Source: Cyanobacteria bacterium MAG CAR3_bin_5 (GTDB taxonomy: Bacteria; Cyanobacteriota; Cyanobacteriia; PCC-6307; Cyanobiaceae). From it: a stretch of 64,000 bases of DNA. Below, in pieces: positions 8,075 to 17,382 of this stretch (position 1 is the first letter of the stretch; each line of letters opens with the position of its first letter). A program made the translations under genes and the position numbers. The notes under the pieces were generated by a model. The model searched no databases. It was not told the origin of the DNA and saw nothing but the letters and a program-made list of their open reading frames with translations. Location of the stretch: contig JAPOTR010000024.1 of the NCBI GenBank assembly GCA_026709085.1, forward strand, positions 18,493 through 82,492, in the 5' to 3' direction.

Positions 8075-8899
8075 TCAGGACCCATGAGTAGGGGGTTGGA
8101 AGAGGCGCCCTGCTGCGGCCGCCAGACCCTCCATGTCATGGGGGCTGGCCTCCGCATCCACGCGGCCCAGCAGACTGTGGCAGGTTCGGCTGGTTTCCGG
8201 ACCAATGGATACCACCTTTGCCCCCGCAAGACGGGACCGCCAGTGCTCCCCCAGGTGGGCCGTCAGCAGGGTGACGGTGTTGCGCACGATTTTGCTGCTG
8301 GTGAAGGTGATCACGTCCACGTGGTCCTGGGCCAGGGCCGTCGCTGCTGCAGCCGGGATGGTGGCGGGACAGCGGGATTCGTAGGCCGGCGCCTCCACCA
8401 CCACGGCCCCCTGGCGGCGGAATTGCTGCGCCAGGAGGGGGCGGCCCCCGCTCTGCACCCGGGGCAGCAGCAACCGGCGGCCCTGGACGGGTTCCGGGAA
8501 ACAGGCCAGCAGGCTATCGGCCACAAAGTCCTGGGGAACAAAAGGCATGGGCCAGCCCTGGCGTTGGATGAACCGGGCTGTTTTGCGGCCCACCGCCGCC
8601 AACCGGGGCCGGCCCGCCCCATCACCCAGGTGAAGATCCATGTGGTCAAGCCGTTGGCGCACCGCCGCCACTCCGTTGGCGCTGGAGAAAATCAACCAGT
8701 GGAAGCCCTCCAGGGACTGCAACGCGGCATCCAATGGCCCCCAGTCGTCAGGAGGGCCGATCACCAGGGCCGGCAGCTCGATCACCTGAGCCCCTGCTGC
8801 GCTAAACAGGGTGCGGGCCGCTGAAGACGCATCAGCCGCCCGGGTCAACAGCACCCGGCGCCCCGACAGGGGCTGGGGAGAGGGGGCGTCAGGCGTCAT
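8075..8899 (-). CDS. hemD: Uroporphyrinogen-III synthase
   Basis: The 274-residue protein has the two-lobed HemD pattern: [11 protein letters not shown] at the N-terminus, [13 protein letters not shown] in the first lobe, [11 protein letters not shown] at the hinge, and [11 protein letters not shown] with [11 protein letters not shown] in the second lobe. HemD closes hydroxymethylbilane into uroporphyrinogen III for heme, chlorophyll and cobalamin synthesis in the cytoplasm. Sequence identity in this family is low, so the call rests on the motif order. The ATG overlaps the 3' end of purE by 11 bases, so the two are co-expressed. Confidence 0.88.
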   Translation of the reverse strand: MTPDAPSPQPLSGRRVLLTRAADASSAARTLFSAAGAQVIELPALVIGPPDDWGPLDAALQSLEGFHWLIFSSANGVAAVRQRLDHMDLHLGDGAGRPRLAAVGRKTARFIQRQGWPMPFVPQDFVADSLLACFPEPVQGRRLLLPRVQSGGRPLLAQQFRRQGAVVVEAPAYESRCPATIPAAAATALAQDHVDVITFTSSKIVRNTVTLLTAHLGEHWRSRLAGAKVVSIGPETSRTCHSLLGRVDAEASPHDMEGLAAAAGRLFQPPTHGS

Positions 8900-9470
8900 G
8901 GGAACCGCCTGGGGTCAGGGTGGCTGCCGGATCCGGGCGGTTGTTCCGCCGCCGCTGGCGGAGCCGTGCATCCTTCTCCCGCACCATGACCCCCAGGCCG
9001 TCCCGGTATTGACGCAGTTGACTGGTCAATCGGGGGTCCGACGTGGCCAGGATCTGCAAAGCCAGCAATCCGGCATTGGTCCCGTTGCCGATGGCCACGG
9101 TGGCCACGGGCACGCCAGCGGGCATCTGGGCGATGGAGTAGAGGGAGTCCACCCCCGCCAGGGCCTTGCTCTGCACCGGCACCCCGATCACCGGCAGCAC
9201 CGTCAGGGAGGCCACCATCCCCGGCAGATGAGCCGCCCCGCCGGCCCCGGCGATGATCACCTTCAAACCCCGCTCGGCGGCAGTGCGGCCATAGTCCACC
9301 ATTTCCAGGGGCGTGCGATGGGCCGAGAGGATCCGCACCTCGCAGCCCACCCCGAAACGCCGGACCATGGCCGCCGCCGGCTCCATGGTGGGCAGATCCG
9401 AATCACTGCCCATCACGATGCCCACAGGAGGGGCGCTACCTGGGGTTGGGAAGGGTCCGTGTTCATCCAT
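8889..9470 (-). CDS. purE: N5-carboxyaminoimidazole ribonucleotide mutase
   Basis: The 193-residue protein is a class I PurE of purine synthesis. [13 protein letters not shown] is at the N-terminus, the SAHRTP catalytic loop follows, and [13 protein letters not shown] and GVPVQSKAL come later. The last 25 residues are a charged, arginine-rich extension beyond the usual end. The reaction converts N5-CAIR to CAIR. It overlaps hemD by 11 bases. The DNA upstream of its start is a decayed surface-protein gene, so its promoter must lie in or near that remnant. Confidence 0.94.
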   Translation of the reverse strand: MDEHGPFPTPGSAPPVGIVMGSDSDLPTMEPAAAMVRRFGVGCEVRILSAHRTPLEMVDYGRTAAERGLKVIIAGAGGAAHLPGMVASLTVLPVIGVPVQSKALAGVDSLYSIAQMPAGVPVATVAIGNGTNAGLLALQILATSDPRLTSQLRQYRDGLGVMVREKDARLRQRRRNNRPDPAATLTPGGSHDA

Positions 9471-9474
9471 GGGG

Positions 9475-9815
9475 GCCTACGGGTTGGGGCTCTTGGTGCA
9501 GGCTACCGACCTGACCTCAACGATGCTGATGCCGTCGTAGTTGTCATCGGCGGCGGTGGCAGTGTGGCTGAGGGTGGCGCTGCGGTGGCTGATCGGACAC
9601 GCTCTGGCTGATGCTCTGCTCCACGTTGTCGTCCACACCGGTGACGGTCACCGGCTGGGCCGTGGACCCGTTCCCCGTCATGAAGGTATGGTGCTGTCGC
9701 CGGGGTCGGTCCATGACAAGGTGACCTACTCGGCGCCCGCTGTGGCCGTGCGTGGGCTTGGCTGGGGCGCTCACCTGCGCCTCAACCTTGAAAACCGGGG
9801 ACATGGCCAGGAGGT
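9475..9815 (-). pseudogene. Remnant of an exported repeat protein (Calx-beta/cadherin-like module)
   Basis: On the minus strand, pieces such as VTVTGVDDNVEQS and, after a frame change, ATLSHTATAADDNYDG appear in order. They are typical of tandem beta-sandwich repeats in large exported adhesins. No single frame is open through the segment and there is no start or end. It abuts a beta-barrel remnant that reads the opposite way from 9893, so a rearrangement has joined two pieces of this kind of gene head to head. Confidence 0.6.
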
Positions 9816-9892
9816 AGTGCTTGGCCCCAGATCTTGCAATGCGCCCCTTATATGTTTTCCGCCGGAATAGAAAAACTCAAGTTGGCCCGAAT

Positions 9893-10560
9893 GATTATGG
9901 CCTGCTCATTGATGGGGGCGATGCGGGGGTGAGCCTCGCCACCACCACCGATCTATTGACAATGACCACCACCCAGGACGTGGAGGGGCTGGCAGGTTCC
10001 GAGGGCAGCGCTTCCCGCCGCCGGTTGGGGCTGGAGGCCGTCCGCCCCTTCCCCGTCCCCAATGACCCATCCCTCCTCCCCTCTCTGGAAGCGGGTATCC
10101 GCCATCGCCCGGCATCACCCCCGCCACGGCATCAGCGCCGAACTCAGGGGCTGCTACCCACGTGGCGGAAGCCTTCCGCCAACAGGGCATGGCCCTCTTC
10201 TTCGCCTGGCGCCCTGCCCAACCAACCGGAGATCCTCCCTCTCCCTACACCATGCCGTGGGCAGCGCCGCAGCAGGGAGTATCGATGACCTGCTGCCCTG
10301 CCGTCATGGAAGGGTGGACGGACACGGCAGCAATGGGCGCCGCTTTAAAGCCCAACCGGCCTATGGCTCCCCACCGCCAATGACCAACTCACCATGACGC
10401 CAGCAGTGGCACTGGCGCTCTCCCCCACTACCAACACCACCATCCTCCTCTGGTCCCTGGCGCCTTACTCCCCCCAGCAGGGTCACATCCAACCGTGGCA
10501 GTCTCTCTGGAAGGAGAGCGAGAGGAACACTCCTCCCCCACACTCCATTCCCTCAATCTA
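9893..10560 (+). pseudogene. Decayed outer-membrane beta-barrel (autotransporter-like) domain, copy 1
   Basis: Three frames must be stitched together. LATTTDLLTM and GLAGSEGSASRRRLGLEAVR come first. AEAFRQQGMALFFAW follows in a second frame, HAVGSAAAGSIDDLL in a third, then VALALSPTTNTTILLWSLAPY. The same blocks in the same order occur intact in the minus-strand barrel at 31059-32150. The match covers roughly the C-terminal two thirds of that domain. Several frameshifts and the missing start make it a pseudogene. It ends just before the 3' end of recA, which converges on it. Confidence 0.75.
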
Positions 10561-10652
10561 CGTTGGATGCAGCCGGCAGGCACATCAGCGTTGCGACAGC
10601 CCTGCCGAAGGGCGCAGCAAGATGGGGGCCACCACGGATATGGATCCTGAAG

Positions 10653-11807
10653 CTAGCCGGAAGGTGTGCGGGTAGCCGTTGCCGATAGGCCTTGAGCATC
10701 ACCCGTTGCAGATTGCCCTGGCAGGTGGGCGGCGGCCCCCAGAGATTTGGCGGTGTCGGCGGCGATGGGGCGTAGGGAATTGGCCATGACTGCCGAGCCT
10801 TCGCTGAGCTTCTTGCGTACAAGGTTGTCAATGGTCTGCCGGAGCGCCTCGTCCTGCTCCAGACAGCGGACGGTGTTGTCACGCCCCTGACCCAGATTGT
10901 CCCCTCCATAGCTGTACCAGCCTCCTTTCCGCACCATCACACCTGTCTCCTCAGCCAGATCCAGCAGGCAGCCCACGGCATTGATGCCGCGGCCGAATTC
11001 AATATCGAATTCCGCAATCCGAAAAGGTGGAGCCACCTTGTTCTTGGCTACTTTCACCTTGGCGCGGATGCCGTATTCCTTGCCGGAGCGTTTCAGGGTC
11101 TGGATGCGGCGAATGTCCAGGCGCACCGAGGCATAGAACTTGAGGGCGTTTCCCCCGGTTGTGGTCTCGGGGTTACCGTAGACCACGCCGATTTTCAGGC
11201 GCAGTTGGTTCAGGAAAATGACCGTACAGCCGGACTTGCCAATGTTTCCCGTAATCTTGCGCATGGCCTGGCTCATGAGCCGTGCCTGACTGCCCACCGA
11301 CACGTCCCCCATCTCCCCCTCGATCTCTGATCGGGGCGTGAGGGCCGCCACGGAATCCACCACGATCAACGCCACGGCGCCGGAACGCACCAGTTGATCC
11401 ACGATCTCCAGAGCCATTTCCCCTGTATCCGGCTGGGAAATCAGCAGGTTTTCCACGTCTACCCCCAGAGCGGCGGCATAGCCGGGATCCAGGGCGTGTT
11501 CCGCATCCACAAAGGCGGCCACCCCCCCTGTTTTCTGGACCTGGGCAATGGCGTGGAGGGTCAGGGTGGTTTTACCGGAACTCTCCGGACCATAGATTTC
11601 CACCACGCGACCTTTGGGATAGCCCCCCCCCAAAGCCAGATCCAGAGGCAGGGCGCCGGTGGAGAAAGTCTCCACCCGCATCCGGGAGGCATCCCCCAGG
11701 CGCATGATGGATCCTTTGCCAAAGCTGCGCTCAATCTGGTTCAACACCAGCCCAAGGGCCTTATCGCGGGACTGGGCATCAGCGGAGGAGTTGGAGTGAA
11801 CGGCCAT
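10653..11807 (-). CDS. recA: Recombinase RecA
   Basis: The 384-residue protein is a standard RecA, which forms ATP-dependent filaments on single-stranded DNA for recombination and repair. Walker A is GPESSGKTT, Walker B is [11 protein letters not shown], and the loop-2 region contains IFLNQLR and [21 protein letters not shown]. The ATG at 11807 gives the usual N-terminus; an upstream in-frame start adds 27 unlikely residues. The C-terminal ~35 residues are small and polar rather than strongly acidic. The gene follows a HAD phosphatase gene after 93 bases, with a hairpin at the end of that gene. Confidence 0.97.
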   Translation of the reverse strand: MAVHSNSSADAQSRDKALGLVLNQIERSFGKGSIMRLGDASRMRVETFSTGALPLDLALGGGYPKGRVVEIYGPESSGKTTLTLHAIAQVQKTGGVAAFVDAEHALDPGYAAALGVDVENLLISQPDTGEMALEIVDQLVRSGAVALIVVDSVAALTPRSEIEGEMGDVSVGSQARLMSQAMRKITGNIGKSGCTVIFLNQLRLKIGVVYGNPETTTGGNALKFYASVRLDIRRIQTLKRSGKEYGIRAKVKVAKNKVAPPFRIAEFDIEFGRGINAVGCLLDLAEETGVMVRKGGWYSYGGDNLGQGRDNTVRCLEQDEALRQTIDNLVRKKLSEGSAVMANSLRPIAADTAKSLGAAAHLPGQSATGDAQGLSATATRTPSG

Positions 11808-11893
11808 GGTGAAAGAGATGGGTCTTGGGAGGATGTATTCCCACGTTTGCCAGGGTTGCCACACCTGGAGGAGGTACATTTGAACCATAACAG

Positions 11894-11919
11894 CCCGGCC
11901 TCAGGTGGGCCAGGCCGGG
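11894..11919 (-). terminator. Hairpin at the end of the HAD gene
   Basis: CCCGGCCT and AGGCCGGG form a perfect 8-bp stem with a 10-base loop, and the HAD stop codon lies inside the stem. It sits 87 bases upstream of the recA start. No T run follows on the minus strand, so it may attenuate rather than fully terminate. Confidence 0.45.
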
Positions 11920-12656
11920 AATGGAGCACAGAAGGTGGCGTGATCCAGCCAACGGGCGGGCGGGCGAAGCTGCTGCCGGTCAGCATGACGCAAGTAGCCC
12001 CAGGCTGCCAGGTAACAACCGATCCCCCCGAGCCGGGGATCCGCCATCACCGTTTCAAGGGTGGGGAGTCGGTCCTCCACAAACCAGACGGGTTGCCCCC
12101 GCTCCAGCAGGCGCTGCAATACCCGGGTCTTGGGGCCGTCCTCCCGGCCGTGGATAGCGGTGGGCCGGAGACCGTCCTGCTTCACCAGGGCGGCGGCAAA
12201 CTCTTTCCCCTTGGTGGTGACCACAACCCAATCCACCCCCTCCTCGGCGTCACAGCGGCGCAACCGCTCCGCCACGCCGGGATAGAGACGGTGCCGGGCC
12301 AGCCACCCCTGGGGATCCTGCAACAGGCAATCCCTGCGGTGGCCCTCCAAGGCGGTCTGGAGCGCCACCGAGGACTGCCCCAGCCGCCCCTGCCACTGCC
12401 GCAGTGCGCCCGGATAATCCTGGAGAAACGCTGCCTCGGCGGCGCCGTGGGCCAAGGCCCAGGCCACCACCACCATCTCCCAGCCCGTATGCACCCAGGG
12501 ACGAATGCGCCGGAACGCCGGGGGGACCTCCCCATGGGAGCCCATCCGTGGGGCGCCAAACCCCTGGGCCACATGGAAGCTGCTCCTCCAGTACTCTTCC
12601 ATGCCATCCACAAGGACCCCGTCAAGATCCAGGGCAAGAATGGCGGGGCGGTTCAT
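11901..12656 (-). CDS. HAD-family hydrolase
   Basis: The 251-residue protein opens with the HAD motif I, ALDLDGVLVDG, with the nucleophile and acid/base aspartates. Motif II is VVVTTKG, the motif III lysine lies in the DGPKTRV region, and motif IV is FVEDRLPTL. A helical cap lies between motifs I and II (~residues 20-130). Such proteins usually act on phosphorylated metabolites; the substrate cannot be read from sequence. It lies 35 bases downstream of RNase J on the same strand. In relatives I would expect tilS near this position, so local gene order may differ. Confidence 0.82.
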   Translation of the reverse strand: MNRPAILALDLDGVLVDGMEEYWRSSFHVAQGFGAPRMGSHGEVPPAFRRIRPWVHTGWEMVVVAWALAHGAAEAAFLQDYPGALRQWQGRLGQSSVALQTALEGHRRDCLLQDPQGWLARHRLYPGVAERLRRCDAEEGVDWVVVTTKGKEFAAALVKQDGLRPTAIHGREDGPKTRVLQRLLERGQPVWFVEDRLPTLETVMADPRLGGIGCYLAAWGYLRHADRQQLRPPARWLDHATFCAPFPAWPT

Positions 12657-12691
12657 CAGATGCGGGCTGGGGGTGCTGTGGCGGTAACCCG

Positions 12692-14722
12692 TCAGGCGGT
12701 GCTGGCGCGGCTGCGGCTGCGGCTGCGGCGCGTACGCACCGTCTCTGCTGCTGTTGGCTCCGCCCCGTTGGGATTGACCTCGGGCCCGGGGCTGACCAGA
12801 GCGGACGGTGAAGTGGATGAAGACGCCATGGCGCTGGCGCTGTCGGCGTCCAAGCGACGGCGATCCGTGAGGGCCGGGTTTCTGCTTTGACCATTGGCGC
12901 TACCGTTCCGTTGAAGTGGACGGACGCCGTTGGGAAGAGCCCCGCCACGACCGGGGCGCGCCAGGGAACCCTTCTCCTCGGTGGCGGGGGCTTTGTAGAC
13001 GGCTGTGGATCCCTTGGGGGCCGGTTGCGCCACCACGATGATCAAGGGCGCAACTTCCAACTCTCGCCGCACCCGCCGCTGCAGTCCCAACTCCACCTCC
13101 CGCTGCAGACCGACCCAGTCCACGTCCTGAAGATCGTCCCCACCGCGGCAAAGTTGTTGCCAGCGGTTGTCCAGCACCCATTGCACCTCATGGTCGGCCC
13201 AGTTGGCAAAGTACCGGGGCGCAAGGGAAGTGGCCACGCCCCGCAGGGTTACCCGCGCCGGCGCCCCCATGTGGCCTGCGCTGCTGATGCTCACATGGGC
13301 AACCAGGACGCCATCCTCCGCCAACTGCTGACGCTCCTTCAGCACCTGGGTGTTGACCACCCCCTTGCGGGAGCTGTCCAGAAGCTCGATGCCGGCCTTT
13401 ACCGGCTCACCGCGGCGGATGGATTCCGGCGTCAACTCCACCACGTCACCGTTCTCGATCACCAACATGCGCTCCGCCGGCATCCCCATGGACCGGGCTG
13501 TTTTGCAGTGCTGCACCAACATGCGATGTTCCCCGTGGACCGGGACAAAGAACCTGGGGCGGGTGAGGGCAAGCATCAATTTCTCGTCTTCCTGGGAGCC
13601 ATGGCCGGACACGTGGATGCCCTTGTCCTTGCCGTAGATCACCGTGGCTCCCTGCATCATGAGCTGGTCGATGACGTTGACCACGGCAATGGTGTTGCCG
13701 GGGATGGGGCTGGCGGAAAAGATGACCGTGTCCGTGGTCTTGAGCTGTACATGGGGATGTTCAGCCCGGGCAATTCGACTCAAGGCGGCCAGGTGTTCCC
13801 CCTGGCTGCCGGTCATGAGCAGCAGCAATTCCCGATCCGGCAGATCCCGCAACTGCTTCATGGTGAGGAAGATGTCGTCGGGACAACGGATGTAGCCCAA
13901 CTCCCGAGCCTTGGCAATCACGTTGAGCATGGAGCGTCCCAGCAACCCGACGCGACGGCCATGCTTGAGGGCCAGTTCGAGGATCATGCTGACCCGGTGA
14001 ACCGAACTGGCAAAGGTGGTCATCAGGACACGACCTTCCGCCTGGGCAATGTGGCGATCCAGGTTGGGGAACACGGCCCGCTCCGGTGGCGTAAAGCCGG
14101 GCAGCTCCGCATTGGTGGAGTCGCTCAGCAGACAGAGGACTCCTTTTTCCCCGTACTGGGCCAGTCGATGCAGATCAAACCGCTCCCCGTCCACGGGGGT
14201 ATGGTCAAACTTGAAGTCCCCCGTAAAAACAATGACGCCCACCGGCGTGGTAATTGCCAGGGAGAAACTGTCGGCAATGGAATGGGTATTGCGAATGAAC
14301 TCCACGCTGAAGTGCTTCCCCACCTTCACCACGTCCCTGGGACGGACGGTCCTGGTTTTGGTGCGGTCGCTCACCCCCGCTTCCTTCATCTTGCCGTCCA
14401 GGAGAGACAGAGCCAGGCGTGGACCGTAGATGATGGGAATGGTGAAATGTCTCAGGTGGTGCGCGATGCCGCCAATGTGATCTTCATGGCCGTGGGTGAC
14501 AATCATGCCGCGGATGCGCTGTTCGTTTTCCCGCAGGTACGTGGTATCAGGCATGACCACGTTGACCCCGTGCATGTCTTCACTGGGGAAGGAGAGGCCG
14601 GCATCCACCAGCATCAACTCGTTCCCGTACTCAAAGACACAGGTATTTTTTCCGATCTCGTGGAGGCCGCCAAGGGGGATGATGCGCAGAGGCTCAACCG
14701 AGCCGTTCGGGGTTTGGGTCAT
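12692..14722 (-). CDS. rnj: Ribonuclease J
   Basis: The 676-residue enzyme combines a metallo-beta-lactamase core with a beta-CASP domain. The metal site HGHEDHIGG spans residues 77-85. Later conserved blocks include FTGDFKFD, SDSTNAE and VSGHGSQED, then PVHGEHRM. RNase J degrades and processes RNA by 5'-3' exo- and endonuclease action. After residue ~555 there is a low-complexity tail ending RSRSRSRAS, encoded by GCGGCT-like hexamers at about 12705-12730; basic tails are common in cyanobacterial RNase J. It lies 19 bases downstream of dapA on the same strand. Confidence 0.95.
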   Translation of the reverse strand: MTQTPNGSVEPLRIIPLGGLHEIGKNTCVFEYGNELMLVDAGLSFPSEDMHGVNVVMPDTTYLRENEQRIRGMIVTHGHEDHIGGIAHHLRHFTIPIIYGPRLALSLLDGKMKEAGVSDRTKTRTVRPRDVVKVGKHFSVEFIRNTHSIADSFSLAITTPVGVIVFTGDFKFDHTPVDGERFDLHRLAQYGEKGVLCLLSDSTNAELPGFTPPERAVFPNLDRHIAQAEGRVLMTTFASSVHRVSMILELALKHGRRVGLLGRSMLNVIAKARELGYIRCPDDIFLTMKQLRDLPDRELLLLMTGSQGEHLAALSRIARAEHPHVQLKTTDTVIFSASPIPGNTIAVVNVIDQLMMQGATVIYGKDKGIHVSGHGSQEDEKLMLALTRPRFFVPVHGEHRMLVQHCKTARSMGMPAERMLVIENGDVVELTPESIRRGEPVKAGIELLDSSRKGVVNTQVLKERQQLAEDGVLVAHVSISSAGHMGAPARVTLRGVATSLAPRYFANWADHEVQWVLDNRWQQLCRGGDDLQDVDWVGLQREVELGLQRRVRRELEVAPLIIVVAQPAPKGSTAVYKAPATEEKGSLARPGRGGALPNGVRPLQRNGSANGQSRNPALTDRRRLDADSASAMASSSTSPSALVSPGPEVNPNGAEPTAAETVRTRRSRSRSRASTA

Positions 14723-14741
14723 GGGCGAAGCTATGGGGAAT

Positions 14742-15671
14742 TTAAAGAGTCTGTCCAGCCGGAGTCGAGGCGGCTTCCAGACTCTGCATCAGGTCATGCA
14801 GGTGGGCTTTGAGGCTCGCGTCTGCGGCAGGAAGGGGGAGCCGTGGGGCGCCAACGGACCATCCCCGTTGTTCCAACGCTGCTTTGACGGGTATGGGATT
14901 GGGCTGGAGGAACAATGCGCGCATCAGAGGCAGAAGCTGGTCATGGTGGGCGAGGGCTGCGGCTACTTCCCCTGAAAGGTAGCTCCGGATCATGGCTCGG
15001 AGGCGCAACCCTTCCAGATGACTGACCACACTCACCACACCGACGGCGCCAAGGCTGAGCATGGGCAGGGTGAGGGTGTCGTCACCGCTATAGACCGCCA
15101 GGGAGTGTCCACAGGCAGCCCGCAAATTTGTGACTTCCTCCACCGTGCCGCTGGCGGCTTTGAAGGCCCGCACGTTGCTGCAACTGAGCAGACGGCTGAC
15201 AGTCTCCGGACGAAGAGAGCAGCCGGTACGGCTGGGGATATTGTAGAGCATGAGGGGCAAATCCGGGACCGCATCGGCAATGGTGCGGAAATGGGCCTCC
15301 AAGCCGGCCTGGGGAGGCTTGTTGTAGTAAGGCACCACCAGGAGGGCTCCGTCCGCACCCAGAGCCGCTGCCCGACGGCTGGCGGCCACGGCCTCCTCCG
15401 TGCAGTTGCTCCCCGTCCCCGCCAGAACCATGGCTCGTGTACCCACGGTGGTCTTCACTTCCCGCAGTAGCTCGTCCTGCTCCTGCCAACTGAGGGTGGG
15501 TGATTCTCCTGTGGTGCCGCACACCAGCACCCCGTCACTGCCCGTAGTGACCAGATGGTCCGCCAGCCGGGCTGCAGTGGCCAGATCCAGGGCGCCTTCC
15601 CCGTCAAAGGGGGTCACCATGGCGGTAACGATGCGCCCGAAGACGGGGGGGACGGAAGAGGGGGTGTTCAT
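14742..15671 (-). CDS. dapA: 4-hydroxy-tetrahydrodipicolinate synthase
   Basis: The 309-residue protein is a DapA TIM barrel that condenses pyruvate with aspartate semialdehyde on the way to lysine and diaminopimelate. [10 protein letters not shown] spans residues 51-60, the catalytic tyrosine is Y143 in [10 protein letters not shown], and the Schiff-base lysine is K171 in AFKAASG. Its ATG overlaps the asd stop as ATGA, so the enzyme that makes its substrate is translationally coupled to it. The asd-dapA-rnj order is common in marine picocyanobacteria. Confidence 0.96.
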   Translation of the reverse strand: MNTPSSVPPVFGRIVTAMVTPFDGEGALDLATAARLADHLVTTGSDGVLVCGTTGESPTLSWQEQDELLREVKTTVGTRAMVLAGTGSNCTEEAVAASRRAAALGADGALLVVPYYNKPPQAGLEAHFRTIADAVPDLPLMLYNIPSRTGCSLRPETVSRLLSCSNVRAFKAASGTVEEVTNLRAACGHSLAVYSGDDTLTLPMLSLGAVGVVSVVSHLEGLRLRAMIRSYLSGEVAAALAHHDQLLPLMRALFLQPNPIPVKAALEQRGWSVGAPRLPLPAADASLKAHLHDLMQSLEAASTPAGQTL

Positions 15672-16741
15672 GATTCCAGCGCGGCAGCGCCTTGGTTGAG
15701 TTGCTTGGGAGACGGGTGCTTGAGCCAGCCGTGACGCACCACGGCTTCAGCAATCTGCACCGCGTTGAGGGCTGCTCCCTTGCGAATCTGATCCCCACAG
15801 AGCCAGAGCTCCAAGCCGTTGGGGTTGCTCAAATCCTGGCGGACGCGACCCACGGCCACGGCATCCTTCCCGGTCACGTCACTGGGCATGGGAAAGCGAT
15901 TGCCGGCCCAGTCGTCAATCATCATCACGCCAGGGGCCTCCGCCAGAACCTGCCGGGCGGCATCCATCGGCACAGGAGCGTCGAATTCAATGTTGACCGC
16001 TTCCGCATGGGCCCGCAGAACCGGCACCCTCACACAGGTGGCGCTGAGGCGCAGGTCCGGCTGCGCCAGGATCTTGCGGCTCTCCCGGAGCATTTTGAGT
16101 TCCTCCTCGCAGTACCCGTTCCCGGCGAGGGGGGAGTTGTGCAGGAAGAGGTTGAAAGCCAGGGAATGGGGCAGCACATGGCTGCGGGGTTGTCGCCCCT
16201 GGAGCACGTCCCGGCTGGTGGCCTCCAACTCCGCCATGGCCTGGGCGCCTGCGCCGCTGGCGGACTGGTAGGTGGAGACCACCACACGACGCAGGGAGGC
16301 CAGACGCCGCAACGGAGCCAGGGCCAGCAGCAGCAGAATGGTGGTGCAGTTGGGGTTGGCAATAATGCCCTGGTGACGGCGAGCCGTCACCAGGTTCACC
16401 TCCGGCACCACCAGCGGCACCTGGGGATCCAGACGGAAAGCGCTGGAGTTGTCGATCAGCAGCGCTCCATGGGTGCCCGTGACCGGAGCCCACCGGCGGG
16501 AGACGGATCCACCCGCGGAGGCCAGCACCAGATCAGCCCCGGCCAGCGCCTCCTCGGACACCGCCTCCACCGCCAAGCTCTCGCCCCGAAACGTGAACCG
16601 GGCGCCAGCCGAGCGGGGGGAAGCCAGGAGTCTCAGGCTGTCCAAGGGGAAATCCCGCTGCTCCAGTAGCGTGATCAGTTCACGGCCCACCGCCCCGGTG
16701 GCGCCCAGCACGGCAACAGTGGGAGAAGGGGTCAGGGGCAT
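15668..16741 (-). CDS. asd: Aspartate-semialdehyde dehydrogenase
   Basis: The 357-residue protein has the NADP site [11 protein letters not shown] (residues 11-21) and the active-site cysteine C132 in IANPNCTTI. The dimerisation domain carries TYQSASGAG and the catalytic histidine region VLRAHAEAV. It reduces aspartyl phosphate to the semialdehyde used for lysine, diaminopimelate, threonine and methionine. It is the first gene of a leftward cluster and overlaps dapA by 4 bases. In related genomes the trigger-factor gene often precedes it; here pipX lies upstream on the other strand and no tig is visible in the window. Confidence 0.96.
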   Translation of the reverse strand: MPLTPSPTVAVLGATGAVGRELITLLEQRDFPLDSLRLLASPRSAGARFTFRGESLAVEAVSEEALAGADLVLASAGGSVSRRWAPVTGTHGALLIDNSSAFRLDPQVPLVVPEVNLVTARRHQGIIANPNCTTILLLLALAPLRRLASLRRVVVSTYQSASGAGAQAMAELEATSRDVLQGRQPRSHVLPHSLAFNLFLHNSPLAGNGYCEEELKMLRESRKILAQPDLRLSATCVRVPVLRAHAEAVNIEFDAPVPMDAARQVLAEAPGVMMIDDWAGNRFPMPSDVTGKDAVAVGRVRQDLSNPNGLELWLCGDQIRKGAALNAVQIAEAVVRHGWLKHPSPKQLNQGAAALES

Positions 16742-17018
16742 GACTTGCGGTGGTCATCAGGGGGCGGGGCGGGCTGAATCCAGCCGGAGAGATACGGTTG
16801 TGTTGAAGCCAGCCTAAGCCCCTGGCGGGCGCCGCCCATGGCGCGGTTGCCCGGGCTCAGGACTCATACCATGAAATTTTTAGGGTCGGGGTCTCCTGCA
16901 GGAGACCCACGGGGCAACGGCATCCTCTTGGACCCGCCCTTTCTTCATGGACTAAGGTCATGGTTGAGTCCTGGTGCTAGGGCGTCTTGGCCTGGCCACC
17001 GGTAGGATGGAGCATTGA
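16742..17018. promoter_or_regulatory. Divergent intergenic region of asd and pipX
   Basis: This 277-base region must hold promoters for the leftward asd cluster and the rightward pipX cluster. It contains a perfect 20-base palindrome at 16889-16908. I see no convincing GTA-N8-TAC NtcA site and no ORF. Confidence 0.5.
16889..16908. repeat. Perfect 20-bp palindrome between asd and pipX
   Basis: The palindrome GGGTCTCCTGCAGGAGACCC sits midway between the two divergent starts. It has no loop, which favours a protein-binding operator over a terminator. No T run follows on either strand. Confidence 0.55.
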
Positions 17019-17306
17019 ATGTTTGGAATCACTGCATCAGTGGCTGCTGAACGCTATCTCAATCATCCAACCTTTGGCTTGCTCTATTGGGTCTGCCCAA
17101 CAGGGGACAGCCGGGATCTCTATGTCAGCCTCTATGCGCAGAGAATGTTCTTTCTGGTCACCATGCAAAACCAGGACGTTCTTTTCCAGACCATCCCCCT
17201 CATGGACGCCCGGGCCCTGGCTGAGCAAAACCTCAACCGCTCCCGTCGTACGGACCCTGACGCGGCCCTGGCTTGGCAGGATATTTTCGAGAAAACCTTC
17301 ATCTAA
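17019..17306 (+). CDS. pipX: PipX, PII- and NtcA-interacting coactivator
   Basis: The 95-residue protein carries the PipX signature: YLNHPTFGLLY near residues 13-23, then DLYVSLYAQRMFFLV, and a C-terminal helical part ending in KTFI. PipX swaps between PII (GlnB) and the nitrogen regulator NtcA according to 2-oxoglutarate. The Tudor-like N-terminal domain and the helical C-terminus are both present. Compared with typical PipX, the N-terminus may be a few residues long. It is followed after 75 bases by pipY, the conserved cyanobacterial arrangement. Confidence 0.93.
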   Translation: MFGITASVAAERYLNHPTFGLLYWVCPTGDSRDLYVSLYAQRMFFLVTMQNQDVLFQTIPLMDARALAEQNLNRSRRTDPDAALAWQDIFEKTFI

Positions 17307-17365
17307 TCCCTAACCCCGGTTCCAGGCAAAGAACCAGGAACAGTCCTGGGGAATCTATCCATAAG

Positions 17366-17382
17366 CTTTTGCGGGAATGACG
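17366..17382 (-). repeat. Half copy of dispersed repeat B at the pipY start
   Basis: CTTTTGCGGGAATGACG is the complement of one arm of the repeat at 42876-42905, with one mismatch in 17 bases. Its last base is the first base of the pipY GTG start codon. Confidence 0.4.

Noticed and set aside
12887..14812. A 641-codon plus-strand frame opposite the RNase J gene
   Set aside because: It is the mirror frame of RNase J; no domain or motif is recognisable, and the RNase J motifs are intact on the other strand.
16742..17018. An NtcA site (GTA-N8-TAC) upstream of pipX
   Set aside because: I could not find a correctly spaced pair; isolated GTA and TAC triplets occur by chance.
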